From: Pristionchus mayeri
Taxonomy: Eukaryota; Nematoda; Chromadorea; Rhabditida; Neodiplogasteridae
Direction: 5' to 3'
Assembly: GCA_036245805.1 (NCBI GenBank)
Contig: BTRK01000001.1
Span: 29,209,087-29,273,086 of the forward strand
Length of the DNA stretch: 64,000 nucleotides
The notes under the pieces are model-generated. The model saw only the letters and a program-made list of their open reading frames with translations. It did not search any database and had not been told where the DNA came from. The position numbers and the translations under genes are program-made. Shown here in pieces: positions 23,303-33,488 of this stretch (within the stretch, counting starts at the first letter, position 1; each line of letters begins with the position of its first letter).

Positions 23303-26300
23303 TTACGTAAGAGACGGCATTGCGCAATAGTTCTCATCGCATTTAGTGCCCGAAGACTCTGATGAGGCAGTCGATGTGCGAGTTCGGTGTGTGCTACTTG
23401 CAGAACGCTGAAAGTTCCTAATTTGGTCATACATTTGACCAATTGAGAATTCCCTAATGGTATCCTCATTCGAGAAAACTTGAAAGAGAAATGGGTGATT
23501 CCAGGGTTTCAAATAGGACCTGAGCTGTCGTAAGTCGTGCTACCGTCCTTGTTTCTCCACTTTCCGGCCTGGCATGATAGATCGTAGATGGGCTGAAAAC
23601 GCCTTATTTCCACTGCTCCCTTCGCTTCCCGAGATCGTTATGGTCGAGCCGAAAGATCAACCTCGGACTTTCTTACCACCAAATAAACAAACCGCGATAG
23701 TTGGTCCAAAAGAGTAGCAATTTCACATTTTCTCTCACGATATTATACTACTTAGGTCTTCGATAAGCTTTATGAGAGACTATCTGAGAGCGAAAAATGA
23801 AGTGTTGATTTTAAGACTTCCCTAGGGGTAGCTTTTCGCATAGAGTTCGAAAATCGACCTTAGAAAGCCGTATCTCTTATCCCTCATTTCGTGTGTTGCG
23901 CTGCAAATGGGTGGTCGTTTTTTATAACTTTTGAACGGCTCATCAAAACCTCATACATATATAGTAATTCTGAAAGATCTCGACGAGATAAGCATTTTTC
24001 ATGTTGGAAGTGAAAGGCTAGCTCACTTGTGAAAAAACGTATGGTCATTTTATGACAATTTCAAATCTCAAAATTTACGCCCTGAAAATGTTTTTGCCGC
24101 GTACCGTAAAATAAATGTTTCCAAAAGATTCCTCATGAAAAATTACCCCTAGAAATGCTTATTTCATTTCGAAAGGCGTGCCTGTTTCGGTAGTTCTGAT
24201 TAGCCGAATAGTCAATGCTCAGGTTTCTTCAATATTTCAAGTCGTCTATCTGCGAAAGTAGAGTTCAAAATTTACTCTAAGCGCCTGAAATATTTCATAA
24301 ACACATTATTTGGAACTTTTCGACTCAGAAATACGTCATACCGACTGGCCAAAACCAATCATGGTGGCCCTGTAGATACTTTTTTCGTAAGAGCTTTGCG
24401 ACGCACTTTGACGATATGTTTTTGACAAGGATATCGGAATATCAAAAGGTGCGACAGCTAATAGATCGAAAATATGTAATAGCAATGTTATATTAAACAA
24501 TAATAATTTGTTTAAGGATCACTCCTACACGTTTCAAGTATCCAACAATCCGATATTTGTAAATTTCGTACCCCCGTAACATGAATCCAGAACGACAGCA
24601 GCCTCAAACATTTAAGCGTTCTAATTCGAAAATTCAGATTCTTCTAGTGAAAGTACACCTAGATATATAGATTTTATATGTATCCGCCACATAGACATTT
24701 TCACCTTTGCTGTTTCAGGGGGCAAAAATTAAAAAAAGATTTTCGTAAATTTTACTTCATGAATACATTTTCTAGTGTATTTTCACTCGTAGAAGCCGAT
24801 TTTTCTCATTAGAACGCATAAAAGTTATGTTTTAGGCTACTGTCGTTCGTGATTCATGATACAGGCGTACGAAATTTGCAAATATCGGACTACTGCATAC
24901 TTGAAAAATGTAAGAGTGGTCCTCAAACAAATTATTATTGTTTAATATAACATTGCTATTACATATTTTCGATCTATTAGCTGTCGCACCGATATCCTTG
25001 TCAAAACATATCGTCAAAGTGCGTCACAAAGCTCTTACGAAAAAAAGTGTCTACAGGGCCACCATGATTGGTTTTGGCCAGTCGGTATGACGTATTTCTG
25101 AGTCGAAACGTTCCAAATAATGTGTTTATGAAATATTTCAGGCGCTGGGAGTAAATTCTGAACTCTACTTTCGCAGACAGACGACTTGAAATATTGAAGA
25201 AACATGAGCTCTGACTATTCGGCTAATCAGAACTATCGAAAAAGGCACGCCTTTCGAAATGAAATAAGCATTTTTAGGGGTATTTTTTCATGAGGAATCT
25301 CTTTTGGAAACATTTATTTTACGGTACGCGGCAAAATATTTTTCAGGGTGTCAATTTTGAGATTTGAAATTGTCATCAAATGATCATAAGTTTTTTCACA
25401 AGTGAGCTAGCCTTTCACTTCCAACATGAAAAATGCGTATCTCGTCGAGATCTTTCAGAATTACTATATATTTATGAGGTTTGGATGAGCCATTCAAAAG
25501 TTATAAAAAACGACCACCCATTTGCAGCGCAACACACGAAATGAGGGATAAGAGATACGGCTTTCTAAGGTCGATTTTCGAACTCTACGCGAAAAGTTAC
25601 CCCTAGGGAGATCTTAAAATCAACACTTCATATTTCGCTGTACGGCCTATAGGGAATATAGCTCAGTTCTCTCAGAAAGTCTCTCTTATTGCTTACCGCC
25701 GTAGCGCTGGACATGTAGAGTGATTTGCCGGAGGGGCAAGTGATTGAGGAGGAGGTGAAGATGGGCGATGCGCAGTCGCCCGAGCAGATGCTACCCTCCT
25801 GCACTTATGATAAATAAATTCTGAAAAAAATCTCTCATAATTTACAACCTCATCATAATGCATTTTATTCTCCTAGTAGCCATATGTATTTCTCCAAAAT
25901 ATGTGTGTTCGTTTCGAATTGTAATGTGTCATCGCTCCGCTCGATCGATGAGGAATTTGTGCGAAATGGAGCGATAATTGATAAGAATTGCAGATCAATG
26001 ATGGTCAAGATAAACGGCTACCTGATAGTAGAGTGTCTTGCAAGCAACCGCAGTCGTCGTGGCTGTAATTTAAAGAAGGACTCTCAGCAACCGCGCGCCC
26101 GGTTGAAATATGTTGCATATAGGGAGAGAACTCTCTTCAAGTCGCGTGCTCTCAAACTCATTGCCTGACCTTCAGGACCACTTGGCTCTCAGCCAACTAG
26201 TCGTAACTTGCATCAAATACAATATAGGCAAATTCGGTTTTTGATATTCCAGTGAGGACCCACAACACTGTCGTGTCTGATTTATAGAATCAATTTTGCT

Positions 26301-27855
26301 GAAACTCCTCCTTTACGCGTTATGAAATAAGGAACTGCCTAGAAGGAGAGAGTGAAAACAAACACGTCCTAGAAAGCAGATGGGTGCCTATTTCAGACCG
26401 ATAATCGGCCTCTTCATCTGCTTCGACGATCCCTCTCAGTCGCGTCTCAATCCTCCTAGCAACTAGGCGAAAATAGATGCCAACTTGTACACTATCTCCT
26501 CCACGCACCATAGTTCTCGCGAAATTTGAACACAATAGACTACTGATGATGATGCATCTTACTCATCGATTTGTTTCCAACTTCTTACTGGAGTTCAAAA
26601 CACGATCTCTTCATTCTATGCACTCACACAACTCAACCGCTTGTTGTGTATGAAGATACACCCGAATTTCGAAATTGCTAGTGCCAACGATTTCAAGTGT
26701 GTGACCCACTGGTAGCAGTAGTCGTCGTGGTCGTCGATGTAGTAGACGTGGTTGTAGTGGCTACTATTCGGTGTTATTCTCACTAAAAATGAATACTACA
26801 CAATCGCGATCAAAGTGAACGAGAAGTCCGCTCTCACTGGGCTTAGTCGTAGTCGAAGTAGTTGTCGATGAGGTGGCAGGAGTCGTGGTAGTCGTTGTTG
26901 TAGTGGCTGCAAATGATTCAAATAGTTTATTTTCATTTTACCGCAAAAATAATGTTCGATCGCGCCCAAAATCAAAGCGTGCTAAGTGAGCACTGCCAAC
27001 GAATTTCCTCACTGGGCGTAGGCGTAGTCGAAGTAGTTGTCGAGGAGGTGGCCATAGCAGGAGTCGTGGCAGTCGTAGCAGACGAGGCTGTGGTTACTGC
27101 AGGTGCTGCAGATTAAAGACGATTAGACAAGATATCCGGAGCAACTGATGTAGCGGTAGGGCGGATGATGAGATAACGCCCTACAGGTTGTGGTTGTGAC
27201 AGATGCAGCCGCCGGAGAAGTAGTGGATGTCGCAGGGTTTGACGAAATTGTCGTCGTAGTTCCAACTACGGCTGTCGGCGTCGTCGTCAGCGCTGCTGCA
27301 CCAGTCGCCGTAGTCGTTGATGTGATTGATGTCACTGTGAATGAGGTTTTCAGCCGATCCATACAACTAGGCAACATTTTTTAACGAGCATAAATGCTAA
27401 GAGAGACGATCAATCGTCTGACTCTCCTCGTTTTGCACGCTCTCTCGTCTCTCTGACCGGCGAGAGAGCGTGCAAACTGAAGAGAGTCAGATCATTGCTC
27501 AGAGAAGCTCATGTCGGAGAGCGACGGAGTTATTTTGCCAGTATCCCTGAACTACATGCACCTAAAACGTTTCCCAGAGCGGCAAAAATGAATGAGAAAA
27601 ACGACTATATGTTGTCGGTAAGACTCGCAACAATAATTGTCGTTCATTTTCGTGCGGTTTTCCAGGAAACTCATTAAAGTTAATAAATAAGGCAAAAGGA
27701 AAGCTATGATAAGCAAAGATTGAGAACGAACAGCTGCACACGGCGTCCTTGGCCCAGTAGGTGGCCGTGCCGGGCACGCAGCTCATCGGAGTGCCTGAAT
27801 CAGGCCCGAGCAGGGCGCATCTCGAGGAGGAAGAGGCAAAGGAGTAGGCGGTGCA
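23303..27855 (-). CDS. Thr-rich mucin-like secreted protein, 5' end missing
   Basis: A chain of minus-strand exons is inferred. The first recognisable exon (about 27720-27855) has the Cys module CTAYSFASSSRC, SCVPGTATYWAKD and VCSC. Then come several Thr/Ser/Pro exons at about 27190-27380, 27000-27115, 26840-26910 and 26690-26770 (for example TTTTTTTTPATSSTTTSTTT), likely O-glycosylated. An exon at about 25680-25805 has GSICSGDCASPIFTSSS and ITCPSGKSLYMSS. Beyond a foldback intron come PIYDLSCQAGKWRNKDG and a Ser/Thr-rich C-terminus ending CDENYCAMPSLT (23303). The Cys pieces recall nematode C6-type extracellular domains, but I am not certain. No signal exon is found; a LINE fragment lies just upstream and may have displaced it. 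Joining across the foldback is inference. Confidence 0.5.
23795..25645. mobile_element. Foldback element FB2
   Basis: This near-perfect palindrome of about 1.85 kb is centred near 24715. TTGTGTGTTGCGCTGCAAATG-type sequence near 23900 is mirrored near 25530. Words such as CCTAGGGGTAGCTTTTCGC are mirrored as GCGAAAAGTTACCCCTAGG. It carries no transposase frame and appears to lie inside an intron of the mucin-like gene. It shares no obvious termini with FB1. Confidence 0.85.
26060..26318. mobile_element. TTAAAGGAGGAG MITE, degraded copy
   Basis: The left end TTTAAAGAAGGACTCTCAGC and right end CTCCTCCTTTACG are recognisable. Between them are CCGGTTGAAATATGTTGCA and GAGAGAACTCTCTTCAAGTC as in the 45882 copy. 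Confidence 0.65.
26605..26665. repeat. HP hairpin, short copy
   Basis: ACACGATCTCTTCATTCTAT and TTGTGTATGAAGATACACCC keep parts of the family arms around an ACTCACACAACTC centre. Confidence 0.4.
27405..27505. repeat. HP hairpin, well preserved
   Basis: GATCAATCGTCTGACTCTCC mirrors GAGAGTCAGATCATTGCTC. TTGCACGCTCTCTCGTC mirrors GGCGAGAGAGCGTGCAA, a 15-base almost perfect inner stem. Confidence 0.85.
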
Positions 27856-27977
27856 CTGAAAAACGGGATTGTCTAGTTAAATTTTTAATCCAGCACAAAA
27901 TGCTTCAAAGCAAGAGAGCAGATGGTATCGCCGTTATGTTGACGCCACGCATTAGTTAGACGTGACCAAGAAACCGA

Positions 27978-28829
27978 AACAATTCATTCATTCATTCATT
28001 TATTCCGTTAGGCGAGATTACAAAAATAGCGAGAGGGTTTACAATAAACGGATGTCCGTCGATTGGATCGAATCGGTTGAAGGTTGCTAGGCAGCAAGGG
28101 TATGGGGAGAGGAAGGGATCAGAGATCAAGCCATTTGGCAATAATAGATGGGGGGTAAAAAGTGTGGGGTTGTGAACGGATGTAGCTAGAAAAAACTTTC
28201 TGCGAAGAACTAACACATTCTATGGGAAGTGCATTCCAAATCGACAAAGTTCTAGATACAAGATTAGAATTAGAATTATGCGGTATAAAAGGTAGTGATA
28301 TACGAAGGGGATGAGCATTTCTGAGAGGTCGAGTGAGAGGCGCGCGAGTAAGCAGGGAAGAAATATCAAGAGAATATCGGTTGTGGACAATGGAATGAAG
28401 AAACAATATATCAATTATGAATATACGTTGTTCTAAAGTCAGTAGATTAAGCTCATTGAGCCGAAGCTTATATGATACAGGGGGGAGGGAACAGCGTACA
28501 TACATTCTACGGGTAAAATCGCGTTGAACTCTTTCAAGCTCTTTAGTCAAAGACACACTATTTACAGGATTCCATATAATGGAGCAATATTCTAGATTTG
28601 GGAGGATGAAAGTATTATACGATTTGAAATATAACTCAATGGAGTTACTACGAAAGGATTTAAAAATGAGATTAGATTTGGCGCGGGCTTTAGAAATAAT
28701 CTTAGTAATATGGGACGAGAAAGAAAGTGAGGGGGAGAAATGCACTCCAAGATCCTTAATGATACATTTACTGGGGTCATTGCTAGGTTCGTTTAAAATA
28801 ATATGGTATCGTTTCTCGAACTCAAACAT
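27978..28829 (-). pseudogene. LINE reverse transcriptase 3' fragment
   Basis: The minus-strand frame 28829-28119 (236 codons) starts inside the RT/thumb region: LGVHFSPSLSFSSHITKII, KARAKSNLIFKSFRSN, NTFILPNLEYCSIIWNPVN, then RVQRDFTRRMY and SRTLSIWNALP. This is the conserved C-terminal part of Jockey/CR1-like non-LTR retrotransposons. The 3' end at 27978-28000 carries a short tandem AATG tail. The catalytic YADD, endonuclease and ORF1 are absent, so it is a classic 5'-truncated insertion. The reading frame is intact, suggesting fairly recent insertion. It separates the mucin-like gene from the membrane-protein gene. Confidence 0.85.
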
Positions 28830-28867
28830 GTAATAATAGAGAAATGAACGCCGCTTGAGAGATTCAG

Positions 28868-30889
28868 ATCGAATCCGGTAAGCGAGTCATCCAAATTTTG
28901 CTCCCCGTTCTCCGGACCCATCTGGTCTTCGGCGCACTCACTACCTTCGGTATTACGCTCATCCCGCTGGTAAGCGGATCTCCCTCTTTCTCATTGCTCT
29001 TTCAGATTTGAGATTTCGCTCAGATTTATCACATTTTGACAGAGAGATCAACCATTGCTTCTCGCTATTCAGGTTGTTTCCAATCTTACAGTATCATCGT
29101 TGTACATCTCCATGGAGTACGTCAATTTCATCCTGGCTGCCATCCTTCTCTACAAGATATACGGTAGAGCTCGAGAAACGATACCACGTTATCTTCTGTA
29201 CACTCTCGCCACACGAGCGATCGAGATAGTGTTTAGCACGCGTCTTCTGAGAGATTGCATGAACCGGAGGAACTAGCTGCAAAAGTTTGAGCAATATCGA
29301 AAAGAAAATTATGGTAGAGTCCAGTGGAGACGGGAAAACTTTTATACTAGCGACTTGTCCTGGAACCGGCTTTTAGGCATTTGCCGGACTTGGTCCCGGC
29401 TCTGACGTAACATGGTTCATTTTTGAGCTACAGTGGCCAGCTTGTGCTCAAAATGCGCGGAAAATTATTTTAAGAAACTTTCATGTTCACACCAAAGCCG
29501 GGTGAGTGCGAAATCACGTTGAAAATATCGAAAAACCGAGTCGATTCATAAAAAAATTCATATCTCGCTTGGAACCCCACCTTTTAGTAAATTTTGATTG
29601 CAGTTTCAGAATCTACGTACCCATATTAGTCAAGGAAAAACGCGAGTGAGAGTCCGTAGGGGTGAGAATATGTTACGCTAATGCAAAATGTGTGCTCAGT
29701 TCGCTAATTCGTGATTTTCAATTTCTTATGCTTAAGCCATAATCGCTCAGATATATCTTTTCTTTCATAATTTGATTGTTTCTAACCTATATATGATGTA
29801 TTCCGTTGAAAAAATCAAAGATTTCCACATTTCTTGAAAATCATATTTTTCACCTCGATATTTCTCAAATTTACAGGTTTCAAACTCAACATTTCGAGGA
29901 TCTTACCCGTCTTTACTATACGGATGTTATAGCATGCTAAGCCATGAGTAATATTTGTTGGTATGGGCCTGCTCGACGATTTTTAAAATTTAATTTTTGA
30001 CACTCGAAAACGCCCGATCGAGCATGCCTGAAATATTTAAAATTCGATAGTGAGGTTAATTTTGCGAATTATGGTTGTTTATAAGTCGTAAAAATGTTTT
30101 CGTAACCTCCGGCATAAACTACTTTCGAAACGCAACATTTTTCACGTTTTTTTCGGAAATGTCATTTTCTCACTCTCGAATAATTCGCAAATTTAGACAC
30201 AAAAGCAATGGCGAAGTTCGCATATGTTGTTGACTGCATAGTTCAAGAAAACATTTTTACAACTTATAAACAACCATAATTCGCAAAATTAACCTCACTA
30301 TCGAATTTTAAATATTTCAGGCACGCTCGATCGGGCGTTTTCGAGTGTCAAAAATTAAATTTTAAAAATCGTTGAGCAGGTCCATACCAACAAATATTAC
30401 TCATGGCTTAGCATGCCATAAGATCCGTATAGTGAAGACGGGTAAGATCCTCGAAATGTTGAGTTTGAAATCTGTAAATTTGAGAAATATCGAGGTGAAA
30501 AATATGATTTTCAAGAAATGTGGAAATCTTTGATTTTTTCAACGGAATACATCATATAAAGGTTAGAAACAATCAAATTATGAAAGAAAAGATATATCTG
30601 AGCGATTATGGCTTAAGCATAAGAAATTGAAAATCACGAATTACCGAACTGAGCACACATTTTGCTCCTTTTCATGCATTCTCTCAGAAGACGCGTGTTA
30701 GAATGAAGCGAGCGTGGTTTCGTTTCTCGAACCCTAGTATACGGTACATATTGAGTAGGACTATCGATCGGTTGAGCTCGTGCTGAGACCAGCGCAGCTT
30801 CCGCACGGTCAATTATCCTGCGTGCTCTGAAGAAATACAAAAACTGCAGCGATGAAGGCTCACTTCTACCAACTACGGTAGATCGATAG
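28868..30889 (+). CDS. Multi-pass membrane protein, C-terminal exons
   Basis: Three exons join in phase: 28868-28969 (VIQILLPVLRTHLVFGALTT then FGITLIPL), 29073-29163 (LTVSSLYISMEYVNFILAAI then LLYKIY), and 30777-30889 (ARAETSAASARSIILRALKK, ending LPTTVDR and TAG). Two hydrophobic segments followed by a basic Ser-rich tail fit the last membrane spans and cytoplasmic tail of a serpentine or four-span protein; nematode chemoreceptors are one option. The 5' exons are missing, and the LINE fragment ends about 40 bases upstream. The last intron (1.6 kb) contains foldback FB3. Splice sites are good (ATTCAG acceptors; GTAAGC and GTAGAG donors), but no family signature is visible. Confidence 0.45.
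29166..30750. mobile_element. Foldback element FB3 with HP copies at its edges
   Basis: Arms about 29690-30100 and 30230-30650 are mirrored (for example TTAATTTTGCGAATTATGG near 30057 and its inverse near 30283). The left side also carries an unpaired part (29316-29690) with CCGGCTTTTAGGCATTTGCCGG, the FB1 subterminal motif. HP-like sequences at 29166-29285 and 30655-30750 sit outside each arm as inverted copies sharing CACGCGTCTTCTGAGAGA. The right arm seems truncated. Confidence 0.75.
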
Positions 30890-30959
30890 AGCTGACTCGA
30901 GTACAGTAACCTCGTTGCAGTGGGTACTTCTATGAGGGTGGAGACTTCGGAAGACCACG

Positions 30960-31062
30960 ATGGTACTCAGGCATCTGTTGTTGATTCCGTTCTACTACTT
31001 CCTCATCGTATGTTATTTTCTCCTCATTTACGTATTCAAACAGTGGAAGAATAAATCAAGCT
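30960..31062 (+). other. Short hydrophobic frame cut by mariner
   Basis: The frame MVLRHLLLIPFYYFLIVCYF continues LLIYVFKQWKNKSS, a single membrane segment followed by basic residues. The mariner inserts at the TA just after it. Removing the element would end the frame three codons later (TAG). Whether this is a real gene end or chance is unknown. Confidence 0.25.
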
Positions 31063-31063
31063 A

Positions 31064-32288
31064 TTGGGGTGTCCGGAAAGTTCGTATAATTTTTTGTTTT
31101 TATTTTTTATTCAATGCTTTACAATTCTCAGTGACCAATGTATCCCCCCTTCTTTCTCACTACCCCCTCCAGCGATTGGGCAGGGTCTCGATTCCTCTCT
31201 TCCAGAATGCGGGTTTCTTCGAGACCGCCCAGTTCACGAAAGCCCTCACAACTTCATCTCGATTCTTGAACTTCTTTCCTTTCCAGAAGTCAGAGAGAGA
31301 GCGGAAGCAGTGGTAGTCGCATGGGGAGAGATCCGGGGAATACGGTGGATGGGGAATCCTCTCGATCTTCAGCTCGTCCATTTTCTTCTGGGTCATCTTC
31401 GCTCGATGTGGGCGAGCATTGTCCATCAGAAGAAGAATTTTGCCCTGGTTCAGGAGTCTGGGAGGGACTCTGATCGCGACATCTTCCAGTTGTTCAGAGA
31501 AGAGGTCGGCATTGATGCTGGTGCCAGGGGCGAGGATTTCCCAGTAGATGGGACCGAGCACTGAGAAGAAGAAGCAGAGGAGTTCCTTCTTTCCGTGCTC
31601 TTCCTTCTTCGGGACGGGCGTGGGCTTCTCATCTGCATCCACCCATTGCAGTCTCCTCACAGGGTTATCGTACGTGATCCACTTCTGTAACGATGATGGA
31701 ATTGATCCAATCTACGATGGAGTAATTCCCGACAGACTTGAACACGATTTTTAAGCTGTTCGGGGGAGAGGTCATGGGGAATCACTTGTGGGAGTTTCGG
31801 CTTCTTCCCAGATCGATGGAGGATATCGGACACCGTTGATCTGGGAGTACCAGTATCCTTCTTCAACTCACGCACACTGGCCATGGGCTTGCGCTTCAGT
31901 GTGCGGAGAACGAGAGGCTAATCGAGGGAGGGAGGGCGTCCAGAGCGGGGTTGATCATCGAGACCAAACTCCCCTTTCTTGAAGCGGGAGAACCACTTAT
32001 AGCAGAAGGGTATGGAGGGGGCGTCAGCTCCTTCCGACTGGGCCAGGGCAGAGTGGGCCTCCTTCACGGATCGGCCAAGACGGTAGTAATGAAGTAAAAC
32101 TGCTCAGAGGTAGAGATGGGAGTCCATCACAAGAATCAATGTAGCAACTAGGAGACTGATTAAATCCTCTCACTACTCAACGCCAGAATGATGCAACACG
32201 TTGTTGACAAACAGATTGCGCAATCACTGCATTTGATCGCGAACTGACTTTTTTCCGAAGCATTATACGAACTTTCCGGACACCCCAA
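31064..32288 (-). mobile_element. Mariner transposon, inactive
   Basis: Perfect 27-base terminal inverted repeats (31064-31090 and 32262-32288; TTGGGGTGTCCGGAAAGTTC...) are flanked by the TA target duplication (31062-31063 and 32289-32290). Length is 1225 bases, usual for mariner. Intact repeats with a dead transposase suggest it could still be mobilised in trans if a partner enzyme exists. Confidence 0.97.
31160..32127 (-). pseudogene. Mariner transposase, broken
   Basis: The start is about 32127 (MDSHLYL). The N-terminal helix-turn-helix part has SVKEAHSALAQSEGADAP and WFSRFKKGEFGLDDQPRSGR. A second motif region has PRSTVSDILHRSGKKPKLPQ. The C-terminal catalytic part has LLMDNARPHR and HPPYSPDLSPCDYHCF, with 34 residues between the second and third Asp (DD34D, classic mariner). 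Breaks are TGA at 32104-32106, TAG at 31918-31920 and a frameshift near 31690, next to the expected first Asp. The downstream 166-codon frame is otherwise intact. Confidence 0.93.
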
Positions 32289-32666
32289 TATTCGGATTAG
32301 CTAACTTGACCATCCCTACAGAAGAGTCCTTAATACAAATAGTCGCCGAAAATTGAATATAAAAATATTTAATGAATAAATGAACTTGAGGAATGAACCT
32401 TATTGTTTTGTATTTCAAATACCAGAAATGTGGAATTTAAAAGAAATTTTGGATAATAAGGATATTATTTAAGAACATCAACATTTTACGAAGACATATC
32501 TTCCATGTTCTGCGCCGGTTTTACTTGTATGACTTTGCTCTTTTTCAGCAATCTCAGTAGTCCCCTTCGGTAGTCAGAAACGAGAAGAATGAGAATAACC
32601 GCGTCCCAGAGAGGAAAGCAAGTGATCATTGGAGTGCAGAAATCGTGAAGCTCAGTATGAGGAATT

Positions 32667-32925
32667 ACTGCAGGGTTACGAAGGATTAGATCGTGAACGA
32701 AATAACAAATCAAAGTGTGATGTGACTTTGAGCATTGGCGGAGAAAGACTGAGAGCACATAAGGTGGGGAGAATCATTAAAAATATTTGTTATATGAGAG
32801 GAATCGCGAGAAAATCACCCTTTTGAGGGGGGTTCGCGGCGGCAAAACACAAAATCATCCTATCCAGATTTAAACTTGGTGTAAGGCATTTCAAATGATG
32901 CTCTTTCAAACTGCGTCGTCAGAAT
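32667..32925 (+). repeat. Direct repeat of Kelch exon 3 plus foldback edge
   Basis: This is repeated almost unchanged at 33385-33643. It includes the Kelch exon 3 sequence (GYEGLDRERNNKSKCDVTLS, IGGERLRAHK) followed by non-Kelch foldback sequence ending CGTCGTCAGAATTT. It abuts the left palindrome arm directly. Confidence 0.85.
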
Positions 32926-33179
32926 TTCACTTGTCAGCATACTAATAATAAATAAAAAAATTAAACTAGCCATGAATCGATTGGTTGTTGTCGAATAATA
33001 ACAAAATATGCATCGTTTGTCAGCGTGCTCTCTCCGTTTCTCATATTCTCTCGCTTTCTCTCACCCACGCTAGCACAAGAGTGAGAATCGCGCCAAATGC
33101 ATCACTTGGAGGTGGGAAGAGAATATGACCATTTAGCGTCATTAGATAACATAGGTATTCCCTCGTTGTTCAGCGTTCA

Positions 33180-33488
33180 ATGGATTCGCCGATTCCAGTC
33201 GATTCTTTGAATATTTATGGTTAGTGAGCAGTTTTTTTAGAAAAACATTTCGAAATACATTAAGAACGATTGTAGGAGTTGAGATTCCTCTCAATCGGGA
33301 TGATTTTCCTGATAACGTCAGGATATCCCATTCAGTGCCAGAGGTTAGCTGGGACCAAATTTCTCAAATTATATTTAAATACTGCAGGGTTACGAAGGAT
33401 TAGATCGTGAACGAAATAACAAATCAAAGTGTGATGTGACTTTGAGCATTGGCGGAGAAAGACTGAGAGCACATAAGGTGGGGAGTAT
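33180..33488 (+). pseudogene. Kelch 5' fragment, left arm
   Basis: ATG at 33180 gives MDSPIPVDSLNIY. Exon 2 gives VEIPLNRDDFPDNVRISHSV. Exon 3 gives GYEGLDRERNNKSKCDVTLS and GGERLRAHK, with splice sites preserved. It ends where the first BTB strands end; exons 4 and 5 of Kelch B are absent, replaced by foldback DNA. Same-strand promoter sequence lies upstream, so it could still be transcribed. Confidence 0.8.
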
